Shown: positions 17,640-27,222 of the stretch, piece by piece
How the letters are laid out: each line of letters begins with the position of its first letter
Position numbering within the stretch: position 1 is the first letter of the stretch
From: Neptunicella marina
GTDB taxonomy: Bacteria > Pseudomonadota > Gammaproteobacteria > Enterobacterales > Alteromonadaceae
Direction of reading: 5' to 3'
Length of the DNA: 64,000 nucleotides
NCBI RefSeq assembly: GCF_014270035.1
Contig: NZ_JACNEP010000004.1
Coordinates: 186,001-250,000, forward strand
The notes under the pieces: generated by a model
Seen by the model: only the letters and a program-made list of their open reading frames with translations
Told to the model about the DNA's origin: nothing
Database searches by the model: none
Made by a program: the position numbers and the translations under genes

Positions 17640-19118
17640 ATGCCGCAGGCAGACTGGCTGATTAGAAACGCAACTATATACGATGGCAATGGAGGCGAAC
17701 CTTATATTGCGGATATTGCGATTGAAAATGGCTGTATCAGCGCGATAGGCGAGCAATTAAATATCGGTGCGTTACATCAATTAGATGCAAACGGACTGGC
17801 GTTAAGCCCGGGGTTTATTGATGTGCATACCCATGATGATATCGAAGTATTGCGTCATCCCGCCATGCTTAGCAAAGTCAGCCAGGGCGTGACCTCGGTT
17901 ATAGTCGGAAATTGTGGCATTAGTGCCTCACCGGTTAGCGGTTTAAACAAACTGCCCGATCCCATGAATTTGCTCGGTACGTTGGATGAATTCGCCTTTA
18001 AAAACATCAATGACTATCGTCAGGCGCTTGAACGCATTGTGCCTGCGGTTAATGTTGCGACGTTAGTTGGGCACACAGCATTGCGTGCACAGGTTATGGA
18101 TTGTTTGGAGCGAACGGCTACTGATGACGAAATCACTCAGATGCGACGCTTGCTTAAAACAGCTCTCGAACAAGGCGCGATTGGTTTAAGCAGTGGGCTT
18201 GCTTACGCCAGTGCAATTAATGCAAGCAGTGATGAAGTGGAACAATTAGCGCAGGAATTGGTTGCAGCTGACGCGGTGTATACCACCCATTTGCGCACTG
18301 AGTTTGAGCACATTCTTGAGGCGCTGGACGAAGCTTTTGCACTGGGACGTAAATGGCAAGTGCCGGTGATTATATCCCATTTAAAATGCGCCGGAAAAGC
18401 AAACTGGGGGCGCAGTGAACAAGTACTTAATCATATCGAAAATGCCAAACAGCATCAGCACATAGGTTGTGATTGTTATCCCTATAGCGCCAGCTCCAGC
18501 ACCTTAGATTTAAAACAGGTGACTGACGATTTCGACATTCTGATCAGCTGGTGTGAACCGCACCCTGAGATGGCTGGCAAAACCCTGCAAACAATTGCTG
18601 AAATCTGGCAGTTAAGTTTGCTGGATGCCGCTAAAAAACTGCAGCCAGCCGGGGCGATTTATCATGGCATGCATGAGCAAGATGTTAAACGCTTTGTTAG
18701 TTATGCAGGCAGTATGATTGGCTCCGACGGTTTGCCTTGCGATCCCAATCCACATCCGCGTTTATGGGGCAGTTTCGCGCGGGTGCTGGGCCATTATGTG
18801 CGTGATGAAAAAATCCTAAGTCTGCAACAAGCCATTTATAAAATGACTGCGCTTCCTGCCACTGAATTTGGCTTTGCCAATCGTGGCCAGATTAAGGCGG
18901 GTTATCAGGCTGATTTGGTGTTGTTTGACCCTAATTGCATTGAGGATAAAGCCACCTTTTTATCTCCAATTCAGGCGGCTGACGGCATCAATATGGTGTG
19001 GGTGAATGGCAATTTAACTTACCGGCATGCGCTGGCACAGCAATTTGCGTTGCAGCCTCGCGCAGGACAATTTTTAACAAGACTCTTTTTAACTTCAGGC
19101 AATAAGGAAACACTATGA
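17640..19118 (+). CDS. N-acyl-D-amino-acid deacylase (D-aminoacylase)
   Basis: 492-residue amidohydrolase-superfamily enzyme. It shows the flanking beta domain (DWLIRNATIYDGNGGEPY), the metal motif FIDVHTHDD, the D-aminoacylase hallmark GNCGIS with its metal-binding cysteine, LVGHTALR, GLSSGLAYA, a later metal histidine in VPVIISHLKCAG, and a C-terminal GYQADLVLFDP. It removes the acyl group from N-acyl-D-amino acids. There is no signal peptide, so it is cytoplasmic. AAGGA precedes ATG 17640. The next gene overlaps by ATGA, so it is tightly coupled to RidA. Confidence 0.9.
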   Translation: MPQADWLIRNATIYDGNGGEPYIADIAIENGCISAIGEQLNIGALHQLDANGLALSPGFIDVHTHDDIEVLRHPAMLSKVSQGVTSVIVGNCGISASPVSGLNKLPDPMNLLGTLDEFAFKNINDYRQALERIVPAVNVATLVGHTALRAQVMDCLERTATDDEITQMRRLLKTALEQGAIGLSSGLAYASAINASSDEVEQLAQELVAADAVYTTHLRTEFEHILEALDEAFALGRKWQVPVIISHLKCAGKANWGRSEQVLNHIENAKQHQHIGCDCYPYSASSSTLDLKQVTDDFDILISWCEPHPEMAGKTLQTIAEIWQLSLLDAAKKLQPAGAIYHGMHEQDVKRFVSYAGSMIGSDGLPCDPNPHPRLWGSFARVLGHYVRDEKILSLQQAIYKMTALPATEFGFANRGQIKAGYQADLVLFDPNCIEDKATFLSPIQAADGINMVWVNGNLTYRHALAQQFALQPRAGQFLTRLFLTSGNKETL

Positions 19119-19501
19119 GTATTACACGTTTTGGCAGCGCGGGTGGCGTTGGCACTGGTGGACAACATTTACCTTTTTCCAGCGCAGTAGAAGCGGGTGG
19201 CTGGTTATACGTTTCTGGTCAAACGCCAATGTTGGATGGCGAGGTGGTGGAAGGCAGCATTATTGAGCAATCAACCTTAGCCATTCAAAAATGTGTGGAT
19301 ATTATGCGTGATGCTGGTTACGACATGGAGCATGTGGTGCACGTTAAAGTTATTTTAACCGATGCGCGTTATTTCCAGTCGTTTAACAAAGTGTTCAAAA
19401 CATTTTTTGGTGAGCACCCGCCTGCGCGAATTTGTGCGGTGGCAGACCTGGTGGTTGACTGCAAAGTAGAAGTGGACGTGACCTGCTACAAGGCACCGTA
19501 A
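19115..19501 (+). CDS. RidA family enamine/imine deaminase
   Basis: 128-residue RidA/YjgF/UK114 protein. Visible motifs are LPFSSAVEAGGWLYVSGQTP, DGEVVEG, the CVDIMRDAGYDMEHVVHVKVIL helix-strand pair and PARICAVADLVVDCKVEVDVTCYK, holding the arginine that binds the substrate carboxylate. RidA hydrolyses the reactive enamine/imine released by PLP-dependent dehydratases, which is exactly what the first gene of the operon would make. It starts inside the stop of the deacylase gene (ATGA at 19115-19118). Confidence 0.9.
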   Translation: MSITRFGSAGGVGTGGQHLPFSSAVEAGGWLYVSGQTPMLDGEVVEGSIIEQSTLAIQKCVDIMRDAGYDMEHVVHVKVILTDARYFQSFNKVFKTFFGEHPPARICAVADLVVDCKVEVDVTCYKAP

Positions 19502-19524
19502 CTCAATAACGCAGGGAGCAAATC

Positions 19525-21042
19525 ATGCAGTATCTGTTTATCGTCGCTTTTTTTGTTTATCTGGCCGCTATGATTGCGCTGGGTTGGTATGTATCCAGAC
19601 GCAATCGCAGCGGGGAGCAATTCCTGCTTGGCGGACGCAGTCTGCCATTTGTGCTGACACTCGGTACCACGGTAGCCACTATGGTGGGTACAGGATCGTC
19701 GATGGGCGCGGTGGGTTTCGCCTATCAAAATGGCTGGGGCGGCACTTTGTACGGTATTGGTGGTGCCATCGGTATTTTACTGCTGGCATGGTGGTTTGCA
19801 CCTTTGCGCAACCTGCGATTCATGACCATGAGTGAAGAAATCGCTTATTACGTTGGGGCAAATCCGCTGGTCAAAAATGTTATCGCAGTGATTATTTATG
19901 TGGCCAGCATTGGCTGGTTAGGCGCGCATATAATTGGCGGAGGTATGTATTTAGCCTGGTTAACCGGCATGGAAATTCATCTGGCTAAATTGCTCATTGC
20001 GCTGAGCTTTGCGGTCTATGTGATTGTGGGCGGTTATACCGCGGTGGTCTGGACCGATTCGATTCAGGCTCTGATTTTGTTTTTTGGTTTTATCCTGATG
20101 GCAGTGTTTAGTGTTGAGGCCGTCGGTGGCTGGGATGCTATGTTAGCGGCACAACCCGCAGAAAATGTCAGTTGGTTAGCTCTGGATAAAATTGGCGTAC
20201 TGCCGGCTGTGTCATTATCCATGGCGATTCTGGTTGGCATTTTAGCCACGCCGTCTTTCAGGCAACGTATTTATTCAGGCAATAAAGTAGCGGATATTCG
20301 CCGCTCGTTTGTGTGCTCCGGTTTGTTATATCTGGGATTTTCGGCGATCCCAGCCATTATTGGCATGAGTGCTTTTGGTTTAAACGACTCACTGGATAAT
20401 GCCTCGTTTGCGTTTCCGCATTTAGCGTTGAATGTTTTGCCACTTGGACTGGGCATTATCATTATTATGGCCGGTTTATCTGCCACCCTTTCCAGTGCCA
20501 GTTCTGACGCTATCGCAGCGGTGAGCGTAGTGATGCGCGACTTGTATTTGATGGTTCGCGGTAAAATGCCGCCAGCTGATAAGGTGGTTTTACTTTCTCG
20601 TTTCGGGTTAGTTTTTACCATTGGCCTGGCGCTGCTGTTTGCGCTTGGTTCAAATAACATCATTAGTTATATCACCCATATGATTGCGCTGTTGATGAGT
20701 GGTCTGTGTGCCTGTGCTTTATTGGGGCGATTCTGGCCGCGATTAAACTGGCAAGGCGCGTTAGCCTGTTTGTTAGGCGGCAGTTTGTGCGCCTTAGTGG
20801 TTAGTTTTACACCCGACTGGAGCGCTTATTGGGGGAATCCGGTTATTCCATCACTGCTGTGTGCAATGCTCGCAGGCATTGTGGTGAGTTTATTTAGCCC
20901 GGCCAGTAGCGTGAGTGCCGAGCAGGCACTTGAAATACTAACCCGTGAACGTGAGCTGATGGAAAAATCAGATGGTCAGAATCAGGAAGAAGAAATCCCA
21001 ACAGATGCAAATTTAACCATCAATAACGCAGGGGCTAAATAA
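19525..21042 (+). CDS. Sodium:solute symporter (SSS family)
   Basis: 505-residue inner-membrane symporter with about thirteen helices. The SSS pattern is clear: YVSRRNRSGEQFLLGGRSLPF after helix 1, a TVATMVGTGSSMGAVGFAYQNGWGG region, VGGYTAVVWTDSIQALILF, and LSATLSSASSDAIAAVSVVMRDLY with the sodium-site serines. The ligand is unknown; the operon suggests N-acyl-D-amino acids, D-amino acids or a muropeptide fragment. AGGGAG precedes the ATG. Its stop overlaps the GH20 start (TAATG). Confidence 0.88.
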   Translation: MQYLFIVAFFVYLAAMIALGWYVSRRNRSGEQFLLGGRSLPFVLTLGTTVATMVGTGSSMGAVGFAYQNGWGGTLYGIGGAIGILLLAWWFAPLRNLRFMTMSEEIAYYVGANPLVKNVIAVIIYVASIGWLGAHIIGGGMYLAWLTGMEIHLAKLLIALSFAVYVIVGGYTAVVWTDSIQALILFFGFILMAVFSVEAVGGWDAMLAAQPAENVSWLALDKIGVLPAVSLSMAILVGILATPSFRQRIYSGNKVADIRRSFVCSGLLYLGFSAIPAIIGMSAFGLNDSLDNASFAFPHLALNVLPLGLGIIIIMAGLSATLSSASSDAIAAVSVVMRDLYLMVRGKMPPADKVVLLSRFGLVFTIGLALLFALGSNNIISYITHMIALLMSGLCACALLGRFWPRLNWQGALACLLGGSLCALVVSFTPDWSAYWGNPVIPSLLCAMLAGIVVSLFSPASSVSAEQALEILTRERELMEKSDGQNQEEEIPTDANLTINNAGAK

Positions 21043-23495
21043 TGTTTTTAGCAAATTCGGTTAAGGCAAAAAACAGCAAACTTGGCGCCAGTTGGTTGTG
21101 GACATTTAGTTTAGTGATGTTACTTGCAGGTGGGCCAATATCTTACGCGGCGTCACCTGTATCAGATCATCCCCCGGTTGAACCCAATACCATGTTAATG
21201 CCGTGGCCAATGAACATTGAGCGGGAAAAAGGCGAGTTACATTTAACCGGGCATTGGCAACTTAAACTTGAAGGCAAAGCCAGCGAACATAAAGACTGGG
21301 TTATTCAGGCGCTGGCAAATAACGAGCTATCAATTGAGCCCAATCAGCAAGCCAACAGACTGACAATTAAAGTTGAAGAAACTAACACCAGATATCCGTC
21401 CATAGACAGTCAGTATTCTTATCAATTAAGCGTTGGTGAAAATGGCGTGACAATTACAGCGTCGCAAATCTGGGGCGCATTGGCGGCGATTCAAACGTTA
21501 GCTCAGCTTACTTATCAACAACAGCAGCTGGCATTTTATCAAATTAGTGATTATCCACGATTTGTGTGGCGCGGATTATTAATCGATAGCGTGCGCCACT
21601 TTATGCCACTGGATGTTATAAAACGCCAGTTACGTGGCATGGCAGCAGCCAAACTGAATGTTTTTCACTGGCATTTAACCGATGATCAGGGATGGCGCTT
21701 TGAATCGGTGCATTATCCGAAACTGCAACAGCTGGCCTCCGATGGGCAATATTACACCCGTGCGCAAATAAAAGAGCTGGTGCAATACGCTGCCAGCTTA
21801 GGTATTCGAGTGGTGCCTGAACTGGATTTACCCGGTCATGCATCGGCGATTGCGGTGGCCTATCCAGAGTTAATCGCTAAACCGGGTGAATACCAGATGG
21901 AACGTCATTGGGGGGTGTTTGAGCCACTACTCGATCCTTCTAATGAAGCGGTTTACACCTTTGCCGATAAATTAGTTGGCGAACTGGCCGAGTTATTCCC
22001 CGATAGTTATTTGCACATAGGCGGTGATGAAATTTATCCACCGCAGTGGAAAGACAGCGAAAAAATTCAGGCCTTTATGGCTAAAAATAATTTGCAGAAT
22101 GAAACGCAATTACACGCCTATTTTAATCTGCGTTTGCAGAAAATTCTGGCGAAACATCACAAACATATGATGGGCTGGGATGAAATTTATGATGAACAAT
22201 TGCCCAGAGATATTTTGATTCAGTCCTGGCGTGGGTTAGATTCTATTCGTCAGTTTGCCAGTCAGGGTTATCAGGGGATTTTATCCACCGGGTTTTATAT
22301 TGATCAGCCGCAGTACAGTGATTTTCATTATCGCAACGACCCTCAAAAAGTGGTGTATGAGGCGGAATCTGAAACAGGCATTTCCTCTCATGTGGATCTT
22401 GCTGGCACTAAACACTGGCAGCGTTATGCGCTAACCATACCTCGCTTAAAAGGCAGTTCAGTAAAAGGGGATTTAACCCTGTTGTATGATGCGGATAATC
22501 AGGTTAGCGGTTATCTCAGTTTAAATAATCAGACGGCGCGTATTATTGCTAACGTCTGGCGTGCACAGGATATAGTGAGTTTTGAGGTCGATAGCTGGAT
22601 GGGGCCGCTGCGATTTCATATGGGACTTAACTCTGACTGTGAACAGTGGGTGATGATAGGCAACGCCAGCTATTCGCTTGAATCGCAACTGATTGAATCC
22701 CGGAAAGGCAATCGGGTTACGCAAGCTTATGCACCTTTGGCTGAGCTAACCGATCCTCAGAAGCAAAACATATTAGGTGGTGAAGCGGCGCTGTGGAGCG
22801 AAATGGTCACCGCCGGGAATATTGACTTACGTCTATGGCCGAGATTATTTGTGGTTGCTGAGCGTCTGTGGTCGAAAGCCTCACGACGCAATATTATGCT
22901 GACTCATTTGTATGAGCGTTTAAATACGATAAATGGGTATGCCGCTGAAGTAGTCGGGCTTTCTCATCGTCAGCAGCAAAAATCATGGCCAGCGGCAAAG
23001 TTACCGCAAGATAAACAGGCCGCGTTTGAAGTATTTAGTCAGTTGCTTGAACCGGCACATTATTACACCCGTCATCACTTAAAGTTCAGACAAGACTTAT
23101 ATCACCAGATGGCACCTCTGAATCGGATGGCTGATTATTTGCCCGTAGAAAGTCTCGCCATACAACAATTGCTTACACCGCTTAAAGAATTTAAAACACC
23201 TGATAAGGCTGTGTTAAATGAACTTGCGATTAAATTAAGTCAATGGCAACAAGCTGGCGATATATTGAAAACGGAGTTTAGTCGCAGTGGTACTTTGAGT
23301 GATTATTCCGCTGTATTTAACAAAAGCAAAGCCAGCTTAGATCTAATGCAGGAATTGGTGAGTCAGTGTTCTGAGCTATCCATTGAGCAATTAAAGGACT
23401 ATCGTCAGCGATTCCATCGACTCGCTCAGGTTGAACAAGAAATGGTTGTTGCACTGGCGGCTAACGCTGATATTTTGCTGCGAGTGTGTATGTAA
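21042..23495 (+). CDS. Exported GH20 beta-N-acetylhexosaminidase with an internal insertion
   Basis: 817-residue GH20 enzyme that releases terminal GlcNAc or GalNAc. Order: signal sequence (residues 1 to about 37), the GH20 alpha/beta N-terminal domain, then the barrel starting at YPRFVWRGLLIDSVRHFMP. The catalytic Asp329-Glu330 pair lies in LHIGGDEIYPPQW, and the active-site tryptophan in GGEAALWSEM. Between about residues 433 and 575 there is a roughly 140-residue beta-rich segment not found in ordinary GH20 barrels, possibly a binding module. A helical C-terminal region of about 200 residues follows. It is translationally coupled to the symporter and ends the operon before a terminator. 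Confidence 0.88.
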   Translation: MFLANSVKAKNSKLGASWLWTFSLVMLLAGGPISYAASPVSDHPPVEPNTMLMPWPMNIEREKGELHLTGHWQLKLEGKASEHKDWVIQALANNELSIEPNQQANRLTIKVEETNTRYPSIDSQYSYQLSVGENGVTITASQIWGALAAIQTLAQLTYQQQQLAFYQISDYPRFVWRGLLIDSVRHFMPLDVIKRQLRGMAAAKLNVFHWHLTDDQGWRFESVHYPKLQQLASDGQYYTRAQIKELVQYAASLGIRVVPELDLPGHASAIAVAYPELIAKPGEYQMERHWGVFEPLLDPSNEAVYTFADKLVGELAELFPDSYLHIGGDEIYPPQWKDSEKIQAFMAKNNLQNETQLHAYFNLRLQKILAKHHKHMMGWDEIYDEQLPRDILIQSWRGLDSIRQFASQGYQGILSTGFYIDQPQYSDFHYRNDPQKVVYEAESETGISSHVDLAGTKHWQRYALTIPRLKGSSVKGDLTLLYDADNQVSGYLSLNNQTARIIANVWRAQDIVSFEVDSWMGPLRFHMGLNSDCEQWVMIGNASYSLESQLIESRKGNRVTQAYAPLAELTDPQKQNILGGEAALWSEMVTAGNIDLRLWPRLFVVAERLWSKASRRNIMLTHLYERLNTINGYAAEVVGLSHRQQQKSWPAAKLPQDKQAAFEVFSQLLEPAHYYTRHHLKFRQDLYHQMAPLNRMADYLPVESLAIQQLLTPLKEFKTPDKAVLNELAIKLSQWQQAGDILKTEFSRSGTLSDYSAVFNKSKASLDLMQELVSQCSELSIEQLKDYRQRFHRLAQVEQEMVVALAANADILLRVCM

Positions 23496-23524
23496 CAACA
23501 AAACTATTATTTAACCTTATATTT

Positions 23525-23548
23525 AACCCGCCAACTGGCGGGTTTTTT
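23525..23548 (+). terminator. Rho-independent terminator of the RpiR-linked operon
   Basis: Stem AACCCGCC/GGCGGGTT (23525-23532 with 23537-23544) with AACT loop and a run of T to 23548, 30 bp after the GH20 stop. The rest of the 313-bp gap to 23808 holds the promoter element described next. Confidence 0.9.
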
Positions 23549-23643
23549 ATCTGAATTTTACGTTTTTCATCTGCGACTTCCTCCTGATTTCGTTACAAAT
23601 TCAATCGCTTTTTTGAGTGCTATATTTTCAGTTTGTTTAAATT

Positions 23644-23707
23644 AAGGCTGAATTAATATCAAAAAAGGCTGTACAAAGATATTTTGTTGTGGTTAAAGTG
23701 TAACCAG
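23644..23707 (+). promoter_or_regulatory. Shared promoter element, copy A (before the TonB/dgc operon)
   Basis: GGCTGTACAA at 23667-23676 is followed exactly 24 bp later (start to start) by GGTTA-AAGTG-TAACC (23691-23705), an inverted repeat. AAGGCTG occurs twice (23644-23650 and 23665-23671). The same arrangement occurs at 30262-30319 and 34049-34108. TGTACA and TAAAGT could serve as -35 and -10 (18-bp spacer), which would put the palindrome over the -10. Confidence 0.75.
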
Positions 23708-23808
23708 ATTTGTCATAAATCCAGCAAATCAATTAAGACTATGCCGTACTCAACTGATGCTAAGTCGCTGCAAAAAAACAATAAAACAACAAGAGAAGGG
23801 GAAGCACT

Positions 23809-26061
23809 GTGTCCGATTTCAAACAAAAAGCCTGGCTGATTGCCATGTTGTCTGCCATGTCAGCAGCCACTATTCCACTTACTGCATTTGCTCAGGATGC
23901 GGATCAGGAAACCACTGCTGATCAGGATTTGGAAAAAATTACTGTTACATCTTCGCGTCGTGTGCAGACCATTCAGGATGTGCCCGCATCGGTTACAGCA
24001 GTGCAACCTGGAGAGTTTTTGGAAAGCGGGATTAATTCAGTCGCGGATATTATCGACTATACAGCTGGTTTTAATATTAGCCGGGATGGTGGTCAGCGTG
24101 GGCGTGGTGCTATCACTGCGCGAGGGGTAAGTCAGCAGGGCTCTACTGCCGTGACAGCCATTTATGTTGATGATGTACCTATGACCAGTAACAGCGGTTT
24201 TGCTGATGGTGGGGCGCTGTTTTTTGATGGATTGTTAGGTGATGTTGAGCGTATTGAATTGATCAAGGGGCCACAAGGCACTCTGTTTGGTGCCACTGCG
24301 ATTAGTGGTGCCGTGCGTTATATCAGTAAAGAGCCTGCACTGTATGAAACACGTGGCAGTGTAACGGCGGATTTCTCAAGTATAAAGGACGGTGGTGTTT
24401 CCAAACAATATCGCGGTTTTGTTAGTTTGCCATTAATTGAAGACAGCCTTGGTCTGACGATTTCGGGGTTTAAAGCCGATGATGCCGGCTATGTTGATCA
24501 GGTAGATCCTGTGACCGGTGAAGTGGTTATGGAAGATGCTAATGAAGGTGAAAATTATGGTTATTCTGCCGACTTGTTATACGAAGCAACTGCCAATTTA
24601 AGTTTTCGTATTAAAGGTCTGAAGCAGAAAACCTCTTTCGGTCTTGATGCCAGAGTTGCGCTGGCGAACATGGAAAAAGAACCCATGTTCGACAAACTGA
24701 CCACCACCACCAGTTTTGGTAGCGATGAGTTAGAAACCGAACTGTTTTCCGCCAGCATGACCTATGAAATGGATTTTGCCACGCTTGATGCCACCACCAG
24801 TAAAGTAAAATACAACAATGTGTCGAGCATTGATTACACCAGTGTGTATGCAGCCTTTTTGGATATGATCAGTGGTAATCCCATTGGCAGTACCACCAGT
24901 GCGCCTGTTACCTATGATATCTGGTCGGACAAAAATGTCTCTGAGATGCGTTTAACCTCTAAAAATAATGATAAATATGAGTGGATCGTTGGTTTATATC
25001 GTGCGGAGGAATCCACTAATAACCAGCAGTCTTTGATTGGTCAGCCACTGAATATTATTGGTTTAATCGCATCATTCCCCAGTGAATATGATGAAACCGC
25101 TGCTTTTGGTAATTTCACTTATTATCTGACCGATGATTTTGATGTGACTGCAGGTATGCGCTATGCCGAAACTGAGCTGGCGTTGCGTTTTATACAAGAT
25201 GGATTGCTGGTAGGAGGGGTCCCCTCTGATCAGCAGCTGGAAACGGCACATGGCAATATCAAAACCTACCTGCTGACCGCCCGTTATCGCCCCAATAAAG
25301 ATATGTCACTTTATGCCAGAGTCGCCAGTGGCTATCGTCCAGCCAGTTCTAACTTAACTGTTGTTGACCCTAATACCGGCGTGCAACTGTCGCAACCTGT
25401 GGTTGAACAGGATGATTTGTGGAGTTACGAAGTGGGTGCAAAAGGTGAGCTTGCAGGGGGGCTGTTTAGCTATGACACCAGCTTGTGGTACATCGACTGG
25501 GAGAACTTCCAGACCGCGGTTTATTTCTATGGTCAGGGGACCGATGGTAATGCCAAAGACGGTATCAGTGCTTACGGTGCCGAAGGGAGTTTGCTATTTA
25601 ATCCTGGCAATGGTTTTACCCTGAATACGTCACTTGCCTTTAGCCGCAGTACATTAAACGAAGATGAGCCTGAATTATTTGGCGTAAAAGGTGCCACCAT
25701 TCCTGGCGTGCCTAAATGGCGTGCATCAGCGATTGGGCGTTACGAATTTGAACTGAGTAATAACACTGAAGGCTGGGTCAGTGCCGGGCTTCGTTTTACC
25801 GACAGTACTGTAGGAGCGCTGGTAAATGGTGATCCCACTAATCCGTTATTTGATGTGCGGACCGATGCATTTGCGGTTGCTGATATTAGTGCCGGTATTA
25901 TGTGGGAGAAAGTGCGTCTGACCGCTTATGTTAACAACCTGTTTAATAAAGAAGCATACAGCAACGTCCGGGCGATTTCGGTCGATGGTGTTAACGTTGA
26001 TGTAAGTGGTGTACCACTACAGCCAACCACTGTCGGGCTGAGCCTAACCTATGAATTTTGA
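23809..26061 (+). CDS. TonB-dependent receptor of the D-glutamate/peptide operon
   Basis: 750-residue outer-membrane receptor: signal peptide (cleaved after ...TAFA), a TonB-box region near LEKITVTSSRR, plug domain (QDVPASVTAV, ISRDGGQRGRGAITARGVSQQG, RIELIKGPQGTLFGATAISGAVRYISK) and a beta barrel ending in VGLSLTYEF. The start is GTG 23809, supported by AAGGGG at 23796-23801. It opens an operon with dgcN, a dgcA-like gene and a YkvI-type transporter, so D-glutamate-containing peptides, muropeptides or poly-glutamate are plausible ligands. The ligand itself cannot be read from the sequence. Confidence 0.88.
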   Translation: MSDFKQKAWLIAMLSAMSAATIPLTAFAQDADQETTADQDLEKITVTSSRRVQTIQDVPASVTAVQPGEFLESGINSVADIIDYTAGFNISRDGGQRGRGAITARGVSQQGSTAVTAIYVDDVPMTSNSGFADGGALFFDGLLGDVERIELIKGPQGTLFGATAISGAVRYISKEPALYETRGSVTADFSSIKDGGVSKQYRGFVSLPLIEDSLGLTISGFKADDAGYVDQVDPVTGEVVMEDANEGENYGYSADLLYEATANLSFRIKGLKQKTSFGLDARVALANMEKEPMFDKLTTTTSFGSDELETELFSASMTYEMDFATLDATTSKVKYNNVSSIDYTSVYAAFLDMISGNPIGSTTSAPVTYDIWSDKNVSEMRLTSKNNDKYEWIVGLYRAEESTNNQQSLIGQPLNIIGLIASFPSEYDETAAFGNFTYYLTDDFDVTAGMRYAETELALRFIQDGLLVGGVPSDQQLETAHGNIKTYLLTARYRPNKDMSLYARVASGYRPASSNLTVVDPNTGVQLSQPVVEQDDLWSYEVGAKGELAGGLFSYDTSLWYIDWENFQTAVYFYGQGTDGNAKDGISAYGAEGSLLFNPGNGFTLNTSLAFSRSTLNEDEPELFGVKGATIPGVPKWRASAIGRYEFELSNNTEGWVSAGLRFTDSTVGALVNGDPTNPLFDVRTDAFAVADISAGIMWEKVRLTAYVNNLFNKEAYSNVRAISVDGVNVDVSGVPLQPTTVGLSLTYEF

Positions 26062-26075
26062 TTCACAAAAACAGC

Positions 26076-26100
26076 AGTGGGCGGCCAACTAGCGCCCACT
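26076..26100. other. Intra-operon hairpin between receptor and dgcN
   Basis: Inverted repeat AGTGGGCG (26076-26083) and CGCCCACT (26093-26100), 9-nt loop, no U-run, 14 bp after the receptor stop. It is likely an RNA-stability or attenuation element that sets unequal expression within the operon. Confidence 0.5.
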
Positions 26101-26158
26101 TAATAATCCGTTTTTAACCGTCATTTTAGGCTGTTGAGGCCTCGCAGAGAATGTGGAT

Positions 26159-27190
26159 ATGAATCAAATAACAACAATAAAGCTTAATGCGCCTTACCTG
26201 ATTTTTTTGGGGGAAGTAACTGACGCAATGAGTGCGAAAACCGGCGCCGGACTGGTGCAATGGTGTCCGGAAAAAGTCGCGGGACAATTGCGCACCCATG
26301 CAGACAGCGTTGATCTGGGGGTGCCGGATATGACCGTTGAGCAAGCGGTGGCGGCGGGGGCTAAAAGTCTGGTGATCGGTGTCGCCCTTGTGGGTGGTGA
26401 GATTAATCGCCAGTGGGCTGAAATTATCAATCAGGCGGCGGCCAGTGGTCTGGATATTGTCAGTGGTTTACATACCCCACTGGGAGATGTTCCTGGTTTG
26501 GTGGAAACGGCGGCCAATAGTGGTATCCGATTAATCAATGTTCGTCGTGCGCCGGAAAACCTGCCTGTTGGTAATGGCAAAAAACGCAGTGGTAAACGGG
26601 TGCTAATGGTCGGTACCGATTGCGCTGTGGGCAAAAAATACACCGCACTGGCATTAACAAAAGCGCTGAATGAGGCTGGAGTTCAGGCTACATTCCGTGC
26701 TACCGGTCAGACCGGTATGATGATTGCTGGCGAAGGTATCCCAATAGATTCGGTTAAATCAGATTTTATCAGTGGTGCCGCTGAGTTGATTTCTCCCGGG
26801 AATGACACCGCGCACTGGGATGTGATTGAAGGGCAGGGCTCTTTGTTTAATCCATCCTATGCCGGTGTCAGCCTTGGTTTACTGCATGGTTCGCAACCTG
26901 ATGCGATTGTGTTGTGTCATGACGCATCGCGACAAATAGTCAGCTCTTGTGCGGATTATGTCTTACCCGCTATTGATGAGTGTATCGATTTGCACTTGCG
27001 CTGTGCCAGATTAACCAACCCTGCAGTGATTTGTATTGGTGTCAGTGTTAATACGTCGGGTTTACCCGCTGACCAGCGTGACACTTATTTACATGAGCTC
27101 AGCCTCAAAATTGGATTACCTTGTGTTGATCCTCTGGTTGAAGAGTGTGAATTACTGGTACAGCAACTTAATCAGTTAAATAGCGTGTAA
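26159..27190 (+). CDS. dgcN: DUF1611-family D-glutamate N-acetyltransferase (DgcN)
   Basis: About 343 residues of the DUF1611 family: an N-terminal Rossmann-like domain (LGEVTDAMSAKTGAGLVQWCPE) and a C-terminal P-loop domain with GTDCAVGKKYTALAL (Walker-A-like), ATGQTGMMIAGEGIPID, HWDVIEGQGSLFNPSYAGVSLGLLHGSQPD and a late LPCVDPL. In marine gammaproteobacteria this family includes DgcN, which N-acetylates D-glutamate in the DgcN-DgcA catabolic route. Its neighbour is an enolase-superfamily protein of the DgcA kind, supporting the assignment. ATG 26159 is preferred over GTG 26153 because the nearest AGAGA is too close to the GTG. Confidence 0.82.
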   Translation: MNQITTIKLNAPYLIFLGEVTDAMSAKTGAGLVQWCPEKVAGQLRTHADSVDLGVPDMTVEQAVAAGAKSLVIGVALVGGEINRQWAEIINQAAASGLDIVSGLHTPLGDVPGLVETAANSGIRLINVRRAPENLPVGNGKKRSGKRVLMVGTDCAVGKKYTALALTKALNEAGVQATFRATGQTGMMIAGEGIPIDSVKSDFISGAAELISPGNDTAHWDVIEGQGSLFNPSYAGVSLGLLHGSQPDAIVLCHDASRQIVSSCADYVLPAIDECIDLHLRCARLTNPAVICIGVSVNTSGLPADQRDTYLHELSLKIGLPCVDPLVEECELLVQQLNQLNSV

Positions 27191-27222
27191 TTGTGCTGCC
27201 ATTTCAGCGGTAGGGAGTTTGT

